Shown: positions 16,596-26,141, counted from the first letter of the stretch. The stretch: DNA of 64,000 bases from Paucibacter aquatile (GCF_002885975.1 NZ_POSP01000003.1:2418001-2482000); one strand, 5' to 3'. The notes: generated from the letters alone by a model not told the origin. Made by a program: numbers and translations.

Positions 16596-19364
16596 ATGAC
16601 CGAGCCTCAAACCGACCTGGTGGCAGCGCCTTCCGCCCGCGCCGAACACAGCCGCTTTGTGCAACGCGTGCGGCGCCGTTACGAGAAAGAGCTGCCCCTG
16701 CTGCCCGCCGGCCTGCCCTCGCGCGCAGCCATGCAGACCCTGGTCGAGGCGCTGCAGGCCCAGGGCCGCAGCCTGGCCAGCGCCCTGCGGGTGGCGCGCC
16801 ATCTGGTGCTGGAGCGCCTGGCGGTGTTCGATATCGAGCAAGGCGCGGCCATGCACGAGATCACCGAGGCCATGACCCACCTGGCCGAGGTCAGCCTCTG
16901 CCTGGCCCTGGCCGCCGCCCGTGCTGAGCAGGACCTGGTGGCCGGCGCGCCGCGCAACGAAGCCGGCGAGGTGATCGATTTCTGGGTGCTGGGCATGGGC
17001 AAGCTGGGCGCCCGCGAGCTCAATGTCTCCTCCGACATCGACCTGATCTACGTCTACGAAGACGAAGGCCAGACCGACGGCCCGCGCCCGGTCTCGGCCC
17101 ACGAGTACTTTGCCGGCGTGGCCAAGAAGCTCTACGCCCTGATCGGCGAGGTGACGGACGACGGCCAGGTCTTCCGCGTCGACCTGGCCCTGCGGCCCAA
17201 TGGCAACTCGGGCCCGGCCGCCGTCAGCATGGCCATGCTGGAAGAGTATTTCCTGGTGCAAGGGCGCGAGTGGGAACGCTTTGCCTGGCTGAAGAGCCGC
17301 GTCGTGGCGCCGCTGGAATCGGTGCAGAACGGCCGCGCCCTGGCCCTGCGCTCGCTGGTGACGCCATTTGTCTACCGCCGCTATCTCGATTACGGCGTGT
17401 TCGAAGGCTTGCGGCAACTGCACCGCAAGATCCGCGACGAGGCGCAGCGCCGCGCCGTGGGCCGGCCCGAGCGGGCCAACGATGTGAAGCTCTCGCGCGG
17501 CGGCATTCGCGAGATCGAGTTCATCGTCCAGCTGCTGCAGGTGGTGCGCGGCGGGCATTTCCCCGAGATCCGCACCCGCTCCACCGTCAAGGCCTTGAGC
17601 CGGCTGGCCAGCCTGGGCCTGATGAAGCCGGACACGGCCGAGAAGCTCAGCGAGTGCTACGAGTTCCTGCGCCGGGTCGAACACCGCATCCAGTTCCTGG
17701 ACGACCAGCAAACCCATTGCCTCCCCTCGGCCGACGAAGACCTGCTTTGGATCGCCCACAGCCTGGGCATGGTGTGCAGGCCCGAAGGATGCGAACTCTT
17801 GGAACAGCTGTGCGAGGTGCGCGAGACCGTCGCCAACGAATTCGACGCCCTGTTGCACGACAGCCAGGCGCCCAGCCCCTCCAGCGGCCCCAAGGGCTGC
17901 CGCAGCTGCAACGGCCCGGCCCTGCCGGTCGACGCCGAGGAATTCCTGGCCAAGCTGCAGCCCGAGCTGGCCACGGCCGTGCGCCGCTGGGCCAGCCAAC
18001 CGCGGGTGCAGAACCTGCGCGAAGACTCGCGCCTGCGCCTGGCCAAGCTGGTCGGCCGCGCCGCCATGGCGGTGCGCGACGAGGGCTGCAGCCTGGATGC
18101 CGCCCTGCGCTTTGTCGATTGGATGGAGCCGCTGCTGCGGCGCGAGAGCTATTTGGCCCTGCTGGTCGAGCGCCCCTCCGTGCAGACCCGGCTGCTGCGC
18201 CTGCTGGGCCTGGCGCGCTGGCCCATGCGCTATCTGATGCAGCACCCGGGCGTGATCGACGAGCTGGCCGACAACCGCCTGCTCAGCGAACGCTTCGACG
18301 GCCCCGGCTTCCTCAGCGATCTGCAGGCCCGCCACGAGGCCTGGGAGCGCAGCGGCGAGGCCCACGAAGAAGCCCTGCTCGACACCTTGCGCCGCGCCCA
18401 CCATGCCGAGGTCTTCCGCACCCTGGTGCGTGACATTGAAGGCCAGATCACGGTCGAGCAGGCCGCCGACGAACTCTCGGCCCTGGCCGACGCCGTGCTG
18501 CAGTGCACGATAGCCTGGACCTGGGCCCGCCTCAAGCAGGCGCACCGGCCCCAGCCCCGCTTCGCCGTCATCGCCTACGGCAAGCTCGGCGGCAAGGAGC
18601 TGGGCTATGGCGGCGACCTGGACGTGGTCTTCCTGTTCGACGACGAAGACGAGGCCGACAAAGACCTGGTGCCCGAGGTCTATGGCGCCTTTGTGCGCAA
18701 GCTCATCACCTGGCTGACGGTGCGCACCGCCGCCGGCGAGCTCTTCGACATCGACACCGCCCTGCGGCCCAATGGCAACTCGGGCATGCTGGTGACCTCG
18801 CTGGCCTCGTTCGAGAAATACCAGACCGGCCGCGGCAGCAACACCGCCTGGACCTGGGAACACCAGGCCATCACCCGCGCCCGCTTCTGCGCCGGTGACG
18901 CCAGCCTGGCGGCCCGCTTCGAAGCGGTGCGCAGCCATGTGCTGACCGCGCCGCGCGACCATGCCGCCCTGCGTGAGGAAGTGAAGGCCATGCGCGAAAA
19001 GGTGCGCGCGGCCAAGCCGGTGCGCGCCGGCTGGTACGACCTCAAGCACAGCGCCGGCGGCATGATGGATGCCGAATTCGCGCTGCAATACCTGGTGCTG
19101 GCCCATTCGGGCGCTCACCCCGAACTGATCCCCAACCTCGGCGTCATCGCCCTGCTGCAGCGGGCCGAAGCGGCCGGATTGCTGCCGGCCGGCGTGGGCC
19201 GCGCCGCGGCCGATGCCTACCGAGAGCTGCGCCGCGCCCAGCACCGCGCCCGCCTGGACGAGCAGGCCACCACCTTTGACGAGGCGCGTCTGGACGAGCT
19301 GGGGCTGCGCGCCCAACGGGATGCCATCCTGGCGCTCTGGCGCGCCGTCTTCGAGGCCGCTTGA
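16596..19364 (+). CDS. glnE: Bifunctional glutamine synthetase adenylyltransferase/adenylyl-removing enzyme
   Basis: This 922-residue protein adenylylates and deadenylylates glutamine synthetase in response to PII state. It has two nucleotidyltransferase domains with GS(x)D-type motifs. The N-terminal one is GMGKLGARELN with Asp147 and Asp149 (adenylyl-removing half). The C-terminal one is AYGKLGGKELGYGGDLD near residues 660-680 (adenylylating half). FRVDLALRPNGNSGP and its C-terminal twin FDIDTALRPNGNSGM are also present. The start was set at MTEPQ; residues upstream are frame noise. The stop TGA overlaps the next start (TTGA). Confidence 0.93.
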   Translation: MTEPQTDLVAAPSARAEHSRFVQRVRRRYEKELPLLPAGLPSRAAMQTLVEALQAQGRSLASALRVARHLVLERLAVFDIEQGAAMHEITEAMTHLAEVSLCLALAAARAEQDLVAGAPRNEAGEVIDFWVLGMGKLGARELNVSSDIDLIYVYEDEGQTDGPRPVSAHEYFAGVAKKLYALIGEVTDDGQVFRVDLALRPNGNSGPAAVSMAMLEEYFLVQGREWERFAWLKSRVVAPLESVQNGRALALRSLVTPFVYRRYLDYGVFEGLRQLHRKIRDEAQRRAVGRPERANDVKLSRGGIREIEFIVQLLQVVRGGHFPEIRTRSTVKALSRLASLGLMKPDTAEKLSECYEFLRRVEHRIQFLDDQQTHCLPSADEDLLWIAHSLGMVCRPEGCELLEQLCEVRETVANEFDALLHDSQAPSPSSGPKGCRSCNGPALPVDAEEFLAKLQPELATAVRRWASQPRVQNLREDSRLRLAKLVGRAAMAVRDEGCSLDAALRFVDWMEPLLRRESYLALLVERPSVQTRLLRLLGLARWPMRYLMQHPGVIDELADNRLLSERFDGPGFLSDLQARHEAWERSGEAHEEALLDTLRRAHHAEVFRTLVRDIEGQITVEQAADELSALADAVLQCTIAWTWARLKQAHRPQPRFAVIAYGKLGGKELGYGGDLDVVFLFDDEDEADKDLVPEVYGAFVRKLITWLTVRTAAGELFDIDTALRPNGNSGMLVTSLASFEKYQTGRGSNTAWTWEHQAITRARFCAGDASLAARFEAVRSHVLTAPRDHAALREEVKAMREKVRAAKPVRAGWYDLKHSAGGMMDAEFALQYLVLAHSGAHPELIPNLGVIALLQRAEAAGLLPAGVGRAAADAYRELRRAQHRARLDEQATTFDEARLDELGLRAQRDAILALWRAVFEAA

Positions 19365-19969
19365 ACTTGGCGTTCGCACAGGCCCGCGCCTGGCTGGGCC
19401 TGTGCGCCCTGCTGGCGGCCGGCGGCCTGCTGGCCGGCGCCCTGCCCAGCGCCGCGCTCGACTGGCAGCCCAGCCTGGCCGCGAGCGAGCCCTGGCGCGC
19501 CTGGAGCGCGGCCTGGGTGCACTGGAGCCTGATGCACCTGGGCGCCAATCTGGCCGGCTGTGCCGTGCTCGGCGCCCTGGGCCTGAATGCCCGCCTCGGG
19601 CCGAGCTGGGCCCTGGCATGGTTCGCCGCCTGGCCGCTGACCCAGTGGGGGCTGCTGCTACTGCCCACCTCGGCCGGCCCCTTGCTTCATTTCGGCGGCC
19701 TCTCGGGCGTGCTGCACGCCGGCGTGGCCGTGGCCACCGTCGCCTTGCTGCAACGCCCCGGCCGTGATCGCCACATCGGCCTGGCCATCGCCGCCGGCCT
19801 GATTGCCAAGCTCTGGCTCGAACAAGCCTGGACCGGCCCGGCCATGCGCGAGGTGGCCGGCTGGGACATCGCCGTGGTGCCGTTTTCGCATTTCAGCGGG
19901 GCGGTGGCGGGCGGCTTGTGTGGGCTGGTGGCTGGGTGGCGGAGTCGGGGTGAACAGGTGAACAAGTGA
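19361..19969 (+). CDS. Rhombosortase-like rhomboid intramembrane protease
   Basis: This 202-residue, roughly six-helix membrane protein has a likely nucleophile Ser in GGLSGVLHAG and a His in the last helix (SHFSGAVAGG), the rhomboid Ser-His dyad. MHLGANLAG matches the H-x3-N oxyanion helix. The short length and the GLSGVLH wording fit rhombosortases, which process GlyGly-CTERM proteins. Start: a TTG overlapping the glnE stop by 4 nt, which implies coupling; a second TTG lies two codons on. The last codons are made from the inverted copy of the octamer repeat described next. Confidence 0.7.
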   Translation: MNLAFAQARAWLGLCALLAAGGLLAGALPSAALDWQPSLAASEPWRAWSAAWVHWSLMHLGANLAGCAVLGALGLNARLGPSWALAWFAAWPLTQWGLLLLPTSAGPLLHFGGLSGVLHAGVAVATVALLQRPGRDRHIGLAIAAGLIAKLWLEQAWTGPAMREVAGWDIAVVPFSHFSGAVAGGLCGLVAGWRSRGEQVNK

Positions 19970-20093
19970 ACGGGTGAAGCAATACCTCGCCCTCCACCGC
20001 TCACCACGCCGCATTCACCCATTCACCCATTCACCTATTCACCCATTCACCTATTCACCCGTTCACCCGTTCACCCGTTCACCCGTTCACCCA
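19949..20093. repeat. Octanucleotide tandem repeat with inverted partner
   Basis: Bases 20014-20093 are ten uninterrupted 8-bp units of consensus TTCACC(C/T)(A/G). The last five are mostly TTCACCCG. Just upstream, 19949-19978 holds about 3.5 units in inverse orientation (GGTGAACA...), separated by 35 bp, so the locus can form a cruciform or hairpin. The array ends 9 bp before the ATG of the EamA gene and begins inside the 3' end of the rhombosortase gene. A related array is at 30,662-30,773. Confidence 0.9.
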
Positions 20094-20102
20094 CTCCCCC
20101 CC

Positions 20103-21083
20103 ATGCCCCGCCACACCCACCTCGACCCGCGCGCCATCGTCCTGCTGCTGATCTGCTGCGTCATGTGGGGCCTGAACCAGGTGGCGGTGAAGGCGGCGAT
20201 GAGCGAGATGGGGCCGCTCTGGCAGGCGGGGCTGCGCTCGCTGGTGGCGGCGGGGCTGGTGGCGCTGTGGGCGAAGTGGCGCGGCATCGCCCTGTTCCAG
20301 CGTGATGGCACGCTGCGCGGCGGCCTGCTGGCGGGCGCCTTGTTCGGCCTGGAGTTCGCCTGCATCTTCATCGGCCTGCAGTACACCAGCGCCTCGCGCA
20401 TGGTGGTGTTCATCTACCTGAGCCCCTTTGTCGTGGCCCTGGGCATGCCCTTCATCTCGGCCAGCGAGCGCCTGGCGCCGCGCCAGATCGCCGGCCTGGT
20501 GATGGCCTTCTCGGCGGTGGCCTGGGCCTTCTCGGAAGGTTTCCATCAAGCAGAGGCCAGCCGCCCCTTGCAATGGCTGGGTGACAGCCTGGGCGTGCTG
20601 GCGGCCCTGCTCTGGGGCGGCACCACCCTGGCCATCCGCGGCAGCCGCCTGTCCAGCGCCAGCGCCGAGAAGACCCTGCTCTACCAGCTGGGCATCTCCG
20701 GCCTGGGCCTGAGCCTGGCGGCGCTCTGGGTCGGCGAGCCGCTGCCGGCCGAATGGTCGCTGCGCCTGAGCGGCCTGTTCTTCTTCCAGGCGGTGATCGT
20801 CAGCTTTGCCAGCTACCTGCTGTGGTTCTGGATGATCCGCCACTACCCGGCCACGCGTCTGGCCAGCTTCACCCTGGCCACGCCGCTGTTCGGCCTGCTG
20901 GCCGGTGCGGCGCTGCTGGATGAGGCGATCAGCCCACGCCTGGGCCTGGCCTTGCTGGCCCTGGCGGTGGGCGTGGCTCTGGTGAACCGCAAGCCCGAAC
21001 CGGCGCCGAACGAGGAAGAAGCCGGTGGTTCCCGTGGCGTGGCGCCCACAGGTGCTGCCACGGGCAAGCCCGGAGATCGGTAG
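20103..21083 (+). CDS. EamA-family (DMT superfamily) transporter
   Basis: This 326-residue protein has ten predicted membrane helices in two EamA repeats (VMWGLNQVAVKAAM in the first, TLATPLFGLLAGAALLDEAI in the second) and a hydrophilic C-terminal tail. It is a likely exporter of unknown substrate. ATG 20103 was chosen because upstream codons are the octamer repeat. The frame stays open through the repeat back to a GTG at 19974, so repeat-number change could alter an N-terminal extension or the spacing of expression signals. No clear ribosome-binding site is visible, only a C-rich run. Confidence 0.8.
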   Translation: MPRHTHLDPRAIVLLLICCVMWGLNQVAVKAAMSEMGPLWQAGLRSLVAAGLVALWAKWRGIALFQRDGTLRGGLLAGALFGLEFACIFIGLQYTSASRMVVFIYLSPFVVALGMPFISASERLAPRQIAGLVMAFSAVAWAFSEGFHQAEASRPLQWLGDSLGVLAALLWGGTTLAIRGSRLSSASAEKTLLYQLGISGLGLSLAALWVGEPLPAEWSLRLSGLFFFQAVIVSFASYLLWFWMIRHYPATRLASFTLATPLFGLLAGAALLDEAISPRLGLALLALAVGVALVNRKPEPAPNEEEAGGSRGVAPTGAATGKPGDR

Positions 21084-21124
21084 TTTTTCCGCCCCGTCTT
21101 GCGTTCAAGGCCTGCGGGCTCCCT

Positions 21125-21132
21125 GCCGATAC
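21125..21132 (+). promoter_or_regulatory. Possible sigma-28 (FliA) -10 element for the chemotaxis gene
   Basis: GCCGATAC matches the FliA -10 consensus GCCGATAA at seven of eight positions. A weak -35 candidate (TCAAGGCC) lies 12 nt upstream. Six bases downstream, 21138-21155 holds two adjacent copies of the self-complementary octamer ATTGCAAT. The methyl-accepting protein 220 bp downstream is the kind of gene FliA controls. The long leader and weak -35 leave this tentative. Confidence 0.35.
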
Positions 21133-21353
21133 TGCTTATTGCAATCCATTGCAATACCATGCAGGGACGCACCCGATTCCGCCCGTCAGACGCCTGGAGG
21201 CGCAGACGGCGCTCGGTCGAGGCACCACGGCAGACGCGCTGCGCCCGCTGTGGCCTGACCGGTTCTGGTCCGCGCTTCACCGCAAGGCATGAAGCGAGGC
21301 TGTTGAATGCCCCGCCTTGCCCCCGCGTTCATCCCAACTGACGAGACGCCTCC

Positions 21354-23321
21354 ATGCGCCCATCTACGCATTCCACACCGATCGCCAGCACCCCTGGCTG
21401 GGCCCGCCCCGGCGTGAACTGGTTCCGCAAGATGATGTTTCCGGCCAAGGCGGGCGTGATCCTGGTGCTTCTGGTGCTGCCCATGCTCATGACCTTGGGG
21501 GTGCTGATCTCCGATCGGAAGTCCGCCTGGCAAAGCACGGCCTCGGAGCGCACTGGCCTGGCCACCATCCAAGCGATCTTGCCGGCCATGGAGGCCACTC
21601 AACTCTTGCGCCGAGGACTGATCGACCGAGCCAATGGGGTGGAGAGAAGCGACCTGCCGGCCTTGCAGGACCGGTTCAAAACGGCCTTCGAACTGTTGCA
21701 CAAAGAAGCCAAGCCGCGCCTCGACAGCTTTGAAGACAAAGGCGACGAGCACTGGAAGCCGCTGATGGCCGCGCATGAGGCCGCGTCGCGCCAGGCCAGC
21801 CAAGGCATGAGCGCGGCCGAGGTTCGCAAACCCTATGTGGAAATCAGCAAGCAGTTGGGCGACCTGGTCGAGCATGTGGCCAATACCAGCGGTCTTGCCC
21901 TGGACCCCGAAGGCGACAGCTACTACCTGATGCTGGCTGCGACCTTCCATTTGCCGCCCCTGATGGAGAACCTGGGCTTGAGCCGAGGAGCCCTGGCGAA
22001 CTATGTGATGGACCCCAAGCCACAGCGTTTGGCCACCGCAGCCGCCAGCGTGGCCATAGACAAGGCGCTGCTGAACAGCCTGCGCGACGACCTGATCCAT
22101 GCCGCAGAGTTCAACCCGGCCCTGGCACAGAGCAAGCTGGCGGAACAAATGACCAGCGCCCTGGACTTCACCACCCGCGGCGAAGCCTTGCTGCAGCAAG
22201 ACAGCGTCGGCGAACGCAAGGCTGCCGACATCGTGCAAGAGGCCAGCGCCGCTCTGGTGGAGCTGAGCGGCATGCAGCGCGCCCTTGCAAAACAACTGGA
22301 CGCTCTGCTCGAAGCGCGCCAGCAGCGCCTGTTGCACGGCACGATCCTGGGCGCAGGCGGCGCCTTGGTCTTGCTGCTGGCCGGCCTCTACTTTTTCTAT
22401 TGCTTCTACCGGGTGATGAATTCCGGCATCAGCACCCTGATTCAGCGCATGCGCGCCATGGCCGGCGGCGACCTGACCGACACCCTGACACCCAAGGGCC
22501 GCGACGAGACCGCCCTGCTGATGGGTGCACTGGCAGAGATGCAGCTGTCCTTGCGTGCCACGGTCAGTGAGGTTCGCGAGGCGGCCGATGCCATCAAGCT
22601 GTCGGCGGACGAGGTCGCCACCGGCAGCATGGACCTGTCACAGCGCACCGAGCAGGCGGCCGCCAATCTGGAGGAAACCGCCTCGGCCATGGAGCAGATC
22701 AGCTCCACCGTGACGCAGACGACGGAGGGCTCCTCGCAAGCCGCCGGCGTGGCCAGCCAGAACGTCAAACTGGCCGATCAGGGCGGGCAGGTGATCGAGC
22801 AGGTGGTCAACACCATGTCCGAGATCCAGGACTCCAGCCGCCGCATCGGCGAGATCATCGGCGTGATCGACAGCATCGCCTTCCAGACCAATATCCTGGC
22901 CCTGAACGCTGCCGTGGAAGCCGCCCGGGCCGGCGAACAAGGCCGCGGCTTTGCCGTGGTGGCCAGCGAGGTGCGGGCCCTGGCCCAGCGCAGCGCCGAG
23001 GCAGCGCGCGAGATCAAGCAGCTGATCGTGGCCAGCGGCGAACGGGTGGAGCTGGGCAACCGCATCGTCAGCGAGGCCGGCACCACCATGCGCGCCATCG
23101 TCGAGAGCACCAGCAAGGTGGGCAGCCTGCTGCAAGGCATCTCCAGCGGTGCCCGTGAACAGGCCCTGGGCATCGAGCAGGTCGGCAAAGCCATCCACGA
23201 ACTGGACCAGATGACGCAGCAGAACGCCGCCCTGGTCGAGGAAACCGCCGCGGCCTCCAGCGGCATGCGCCAGCAGGCTGAGCAACTGGCCCGCGCGGTG
23301 GACGCCTTCAAGCTGCCCTGA
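21354..23321 (+). CDS. Methyl-accepting chemotaxis protein
   Basis: This 655-residue receptor has transmembrane helix 1 at about 33-53 and a periplasmic sensor of about 270 residues (helical; YYLMLAATFHLPPLMENLG). Helix 2 is at about 324-346, followed by a HAMP domain. The long cytoplasmic coiled-coil carries the highly conserved hairpin tip near residues 508-545 (IAFQTNILALNAAVEAAR and GRGFAVVASEVR). It relays ligand binding to CheA/CheW. There is no C-terminal CheR-tethering pentapeptide (it ends VDAFKLP). The sensor is of the nitrate/TarH-like helical type; the ligand is unknown. It is tail to tail with the next gene, 2 bp apart. Confidence 0.92.
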   Translation: MRPSTHSTPIASTPGWARPGVNWFRKMMFPAKAGVILVLLVLPMLMTLGVLISDRKSAWQSTASERTGLATIQAILPAMEATQLLRRGLIDRANGVERSDLPALQDRFKTAFELLHKEAKPRLDSFEDKGDEHWKPLMAAHEAASRQASQGMSAAEVRKPYVEISKQLGDLVEHVANTSGLALDPEGDSYYLMLAATFHLPPLMENLGLSRGALANYVMDPKPQRLATAAASVAIDKALLNSLRDDLIHAAEFNPALAQSKLAEQMTSALDFTTRGEALLQQDSVGERKAADIVQEASAALVELSGMQRALAKQLDALLEARQQRLLHGTILGAGGALVLLLAGLYFFYCFYRVMNSGISTLIQRMRAMAGGDLTDTLTPKGRDETALLMGALAEMQLSLRATVSEVREAADAIKLSADEVATGSMDLSQRTEQAAANLEETASAMEQISSTVTQTTEGSSQAAGVASQNVKLADQGGQVIEQVVNTMSEIQDSSRRIGEIIGVIDSIAFQTNILALNAAVEAARAGEQGRGFAVVASEVRALAQRSAEAAREIKQLIVASGERVELGNRIVSEAGTTMRAIVESTSKVGSLLQGISSGAREQALGIEQVGKAIHELDQMTQQNAALVEETAAASSGMRQQAEQLARAVDAFKLP

Positions 23322-23323
23322 GC

Positions 23324-24490
23324 CTACCGCGAGGCCGCGGCCGCCGACCCTGACAGTGGCGATGGCGGCTGCGCCCGCCGCGCCGCGTGCATCAGCCGGA
23401 TCACCTGCACCAGATCGCGCGGCGTGAAGCGGCTGCCGGCCTCGGTGTCCACCCGGTGCACCATGACCAGGCGCTGCAGCGGATAGACGCCCAGCATGTG
23501 CACATCGACGCCGGTGTGGAAGAAGGCCGGCGGGTCCTCGGGCCGGGCCGGCAACAGCACATCCCAGAGCCGGCCGTAGGCCAGGCCCCATTGCGGCTGC
23601 ACCACCGACACGGGCTGGGTGCTTTGCTCGATCCAGTCGCGTGGCAACAGTTGCTGGCCTTGCCAGCGGCCGCCCTGCAGATAGAGCTGGCCGTAGAGGG
23701 CCAGGTCATGCGCACTGAGCCGGAAGTGCTGGGCGGGGTAGCGCGAGCGCGAGGGTTCGCTCTGCACAAAGCCGTCCCAGCGGGCGAGCCAGGCCGCATC
23801 GGGCTCCGGATCGCCCTCGCTCCAGCGGCCGATGCGGGCCTGCCAGTCCAGCATGCCCAGGGGCTTGGCAATGTCGCGATCGAAAGCCTCGAACACCGGC
23901 CCGCAGGCGCGCTCCAGCACGGCGGCCGCGGCGTTGAAATCCCAGTTGTTGTAGTGCCAGTGCGTGCCCTGCGCATGGCTGCCGCGCGGTGGCTTGGCGG
24001 CCTGCATGGCGGCGCTCTCGGCTGCGGCCGGGTGGTAGATGCCCGAGCGCGATTGCAGCAGCTGCAGCACGGTGGCGCGGCGCTCCTCGGCCGTGAGCGC
24101 AGGCGCGTTGTCGTCGATGCCCAGCTCGGCCAGCGTGGCCTCCAGCCTCAGCCGGCCCCGTGCCACGCATTGCCCGACCAGGGCGCTCAACACCGCCTTG
24201 CGCATGGAATGCAGCAGCAAGGGCTTGCGCACATCGCCCCACTCGAAGAACACCCGGCCCTCGTGCAGCAAGATCATCGATTGCGAGCCGGCCTGGGCCA
24301 GAAAGTCAGCCAGCGCCTGCAGGCGCTCGGCGTCGTAGCCGGCTTCGGCCGGGCTGATGCGCTCGAAGCGATCGGGGGCGGCAGCCGCCTGCGCCGCCGG
24401 TGAGTTCAGCACGAGCAGCAGCCAGCCAAACGCCAGGATTCCACGGCGCAGGGCGGAGGCAAGCGAGGGCAGGTCCAGGCGGCAGCACAT
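23324..24490 (-). CDS. Serine hydrolase, beta-lactamase/class C-like family
   Basis: This 388-residue exported protein has a signal peptide (about 1-36, ending AAQAAAA). The nucleophile motif SxxK appears as SMRK (in LLHSMRKAVLSAL) and the YxN motif as YNN (in HWHYNNWDF). A third element HTG (FFHTGVDVH) replaces KTG. This set defines the beta-lactamase-related serine hydrolases (esterases, D-aminopeptidases, PBP4*-like). It is unlikely to be a true resistance enzyme given HTG and general divergence. It lies 27 bp downstream of the photolyase gene on the same strand, so co-transcription is possible. Confidence 0.8.
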   Translation of the reverse strand: MCCRLDLPSLASALRRGILAFGWLLLVLNSPAAQAAAAPDRFERISPAEAGYDAERLQALADFLAQAGSQSMILLHEGRVFFEWGDVRKPLLLHSMRKAVLSALVGQCVARGRLRLEATLAELGIDDNAPALTAEERRATVLQLLQSRSGIYHPAAAESAAMQAAKPPRGSHAQGTHWHYNNWDFNAAAAVLERACGPVFEAFDRDIAKPLGMLDWQARIGRWSEGDPEPDAAWLARWDGFVQSEPSRSRYPAQHFRLSAHDLALYGQLYLQGGRWQGQQLLPRDWIEQSTQPVSVVQPQWGLAYGRLWDVLLPARPEDPPAFFHTGVDVHMLGVYPLQRLVMVHRVDTEAGSRFTPRDLVQVIRLMHAARRAQPPSPLSGSAAAASR

Positions 24491-24517
24491 GGCCGCAGTC
24501 TCGCACGGGCCGGTCGC

Positions 24518-26038
24518 TCAGAACAGGCTTTGCTGCGCCTGCTCAGCGGCCGAAGTCGCTCCACGCCGGGCCGAGGCCTTGCTGGGCCGCGCTGTCGACG
24601 GCAGGCCGCTCTTGCGCGAACCATGCTTGTCCTGGATGCGCTCGGCCTCGGCCTGCGCCTCGGGGCGGCGGCGCTGGCCGTAGAGCGCCTCCTTGGCGCG
24701 GGCCAGAGCGGCGCACTCGTCGACGATGGGCGCGGGGTAGGCCGCCGTGCCCAGCTCGGGCAGCCAGCAACGCTGGTACTCGCCCAGCGGGTCGTGCTCG
24801 CGCGCCTGCTTGGCGGGCGAGTAGATGCGCAAGGTGTTGATGCCGGTGGTGCCCGACTGCATCTGCATCTGGCTCCAGTGGATGCCGGGCTCGAAGTCCA
24901 GGAACTGCCGCGCCAGGAACAGACCGGGCTCGCGCCAGTGCAGCCACAGGTGATAGGCGGCAAAGCTGACCAGCATGGCCCGCATGCGGAAGTTCAGCCA
25001 GCCAGTGGCACGCAACTGGCGCATGCAGGCGTCCACCATGGGATAGCCCGTCCGCCCCTCGCACCAGGCTTCGAAACGCTCGCGGTCAACGCCCTCCAGC
25101 GGCGCGCTCTCCCCAGGGCGCAGGCCATCGACGGCGCGGGCCAGGTTGCGCCATTCCAGGGCCGGCTCGTCCTCCAGCTTCTGCATGAAATGGCAGTGCC
25201 AACGCAGCCGGCTGGAGAAGCCGCGCAGGCCGTAGGCCAGGCTGCGGTCCTCCGTGCTGGCGATGCGGCGCTCGGTGGCCTGGTGCACCAGGCGCATGGA
25301 GATGGTGCCGAAGGCCAGGTGGGCGCTGAGCCGGCTGCAGCCCTCGGTGGCGGTGAGCGGGCTGGAAAGCGCGCTGCGGTAGTCGCGCCCGCGGCCCTCA
25401 AGAAAACTGCCCAGGGTCTGCCAGGCGGCACGCTCGCCGGGTGGCGTGGCCGGCACGGTGCTGGGTGCGAAGCCCAGGTCCTGCAGCCGGGGCAGTGGCG
25501 CTTGCGGCTGATCGAGCCAGGGCTTGAAGCCCAGGGGCCGCGGCAGCGGCGCCGCATCCATGCGCTGGGCCCAGAGCGCGGCCCAGCCGCTGCGCGACTT
25601 CAGGCGCCGCACCACCCCGGTCTGCGGCCACTCCTGCCAGGCCACGCCGCGGGTGCGGCACCAGCGGGCGACCTCGATGTCGCGAACATAGCTCCAGCCC
25701 GTGCCGGTTTCCTCGTGGCTGAGCAGGTGGCTGAAACCCAGCTCCTGGCGCAGCTGCTCCAGCACCGCCACGGCCGAGCCCACGCGCACGATCAGGGGCA
25801 AGCCGATGCAGGCCAGGTCTTGCTGCAGCGCCTCGGCACAGGCCAACAGGAACTCGACATGCCGGGCCTCGCACTCGGGGCTCTGCAGCCACTCGGGTTC
25901 GATCAGCAGCAGGGCCGCCGCGCGCTCGAACTGCGTGGCTTCCACCAGCGGCGCATGGTCGCGCAAGCGCAGGTCGCGCTTGAACCAGACCAGGGCGGTG
26001 GGGGTGGAGGGGTGGGAGGATGCGGTCGGGGGCCTCAT
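24518..26038 (-). CDS. Deoxyribodipyrimidine photolyase/cryptochrome family protein
   Basis: This 506-residue protein has an N-terminal Rossmann antenna domain (ALVWFKRDLRLRDHAPL) and a C-terminal FAD-binding helical domain. The FAD domain contains GRTGYPMVDACMRQL, TGWLNFRMRAMLVSF and DFEPGIHWSQMQMQSG, the normal FAD/DNA-contact blocks with a tryptophan chain. It would repair cyclobutane dimers using blue light. The SRLRWHCHFMQKLEDEP block resembles a proteobacterial cryptochrome-like branch, so a sensory role cannot be excluded. The C-terminal 50 residues are basic and probably disordered. Confidence 0.85.
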   Translation of the reverse strand: MRPPTASSHPSTPTALVWFKRDLRLRDHAPLVEATQFERAAALLLIEPEWLQSPECEARHVEFLLACAEALQQDLACIGLPLIVRVGSAVAVLEQLRQELGFSHLLSHEETGTGWSYVRDIEVARWCRTRGVAWQEWPQTGVVRRLKSRSGWAALWAQRMDAAPLPRPLGFKPWLDQPQAPLPRLQDLGFAPSTVPATPPGERAAWQTLGSFLEGRGRDYRSALSSPLTATEGCSRLSAHLAFGTISMRLVHQATERRIASTEDRSLAYGLRGFSSRLRWHCHFMQKLEDEPALEWRNLARAVDGLRPGESAPLEGVDRERFEAWCEGRTGYPMVDACMRQLRATGWLNFRMRAMLVSFAAYHLWLHWREPGLFLARQFLDFEPGIHWSQMQMQSGTTGINTLRIYSPAKQAREHDPLGEYQRCWLPELGTAAYPAPIVDECAALARAKEALYGQRRRPEAQAEAERIQDKHGSRKSGLPSTARPSKASARRGATSAAEQAQQSLF

Positions 26039-26141
26039 GCGGGGCTGAGGGGGCGGCCTTCATGCCACCCCTGCAGCGCCCCGCAGACTAGCGCGAAAGC
26101 CAAGGCCTCGCGGGCCGGCGGGGCTTACGCGGCGCCTGACT

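Noticed and set aside
20014..20093. Possible CRISPR-like array
   Set aside because: Units are 8 bp, contiguous and without spacers, so it is a simple tandem repeat.
23324..24490. Beta-lactamase resistance gene
   Set aside because: The SxxK and YxN motifs are shared by many esterases and peptidases; the third motif is HTG, not KTG, and the context is not resistance-related.
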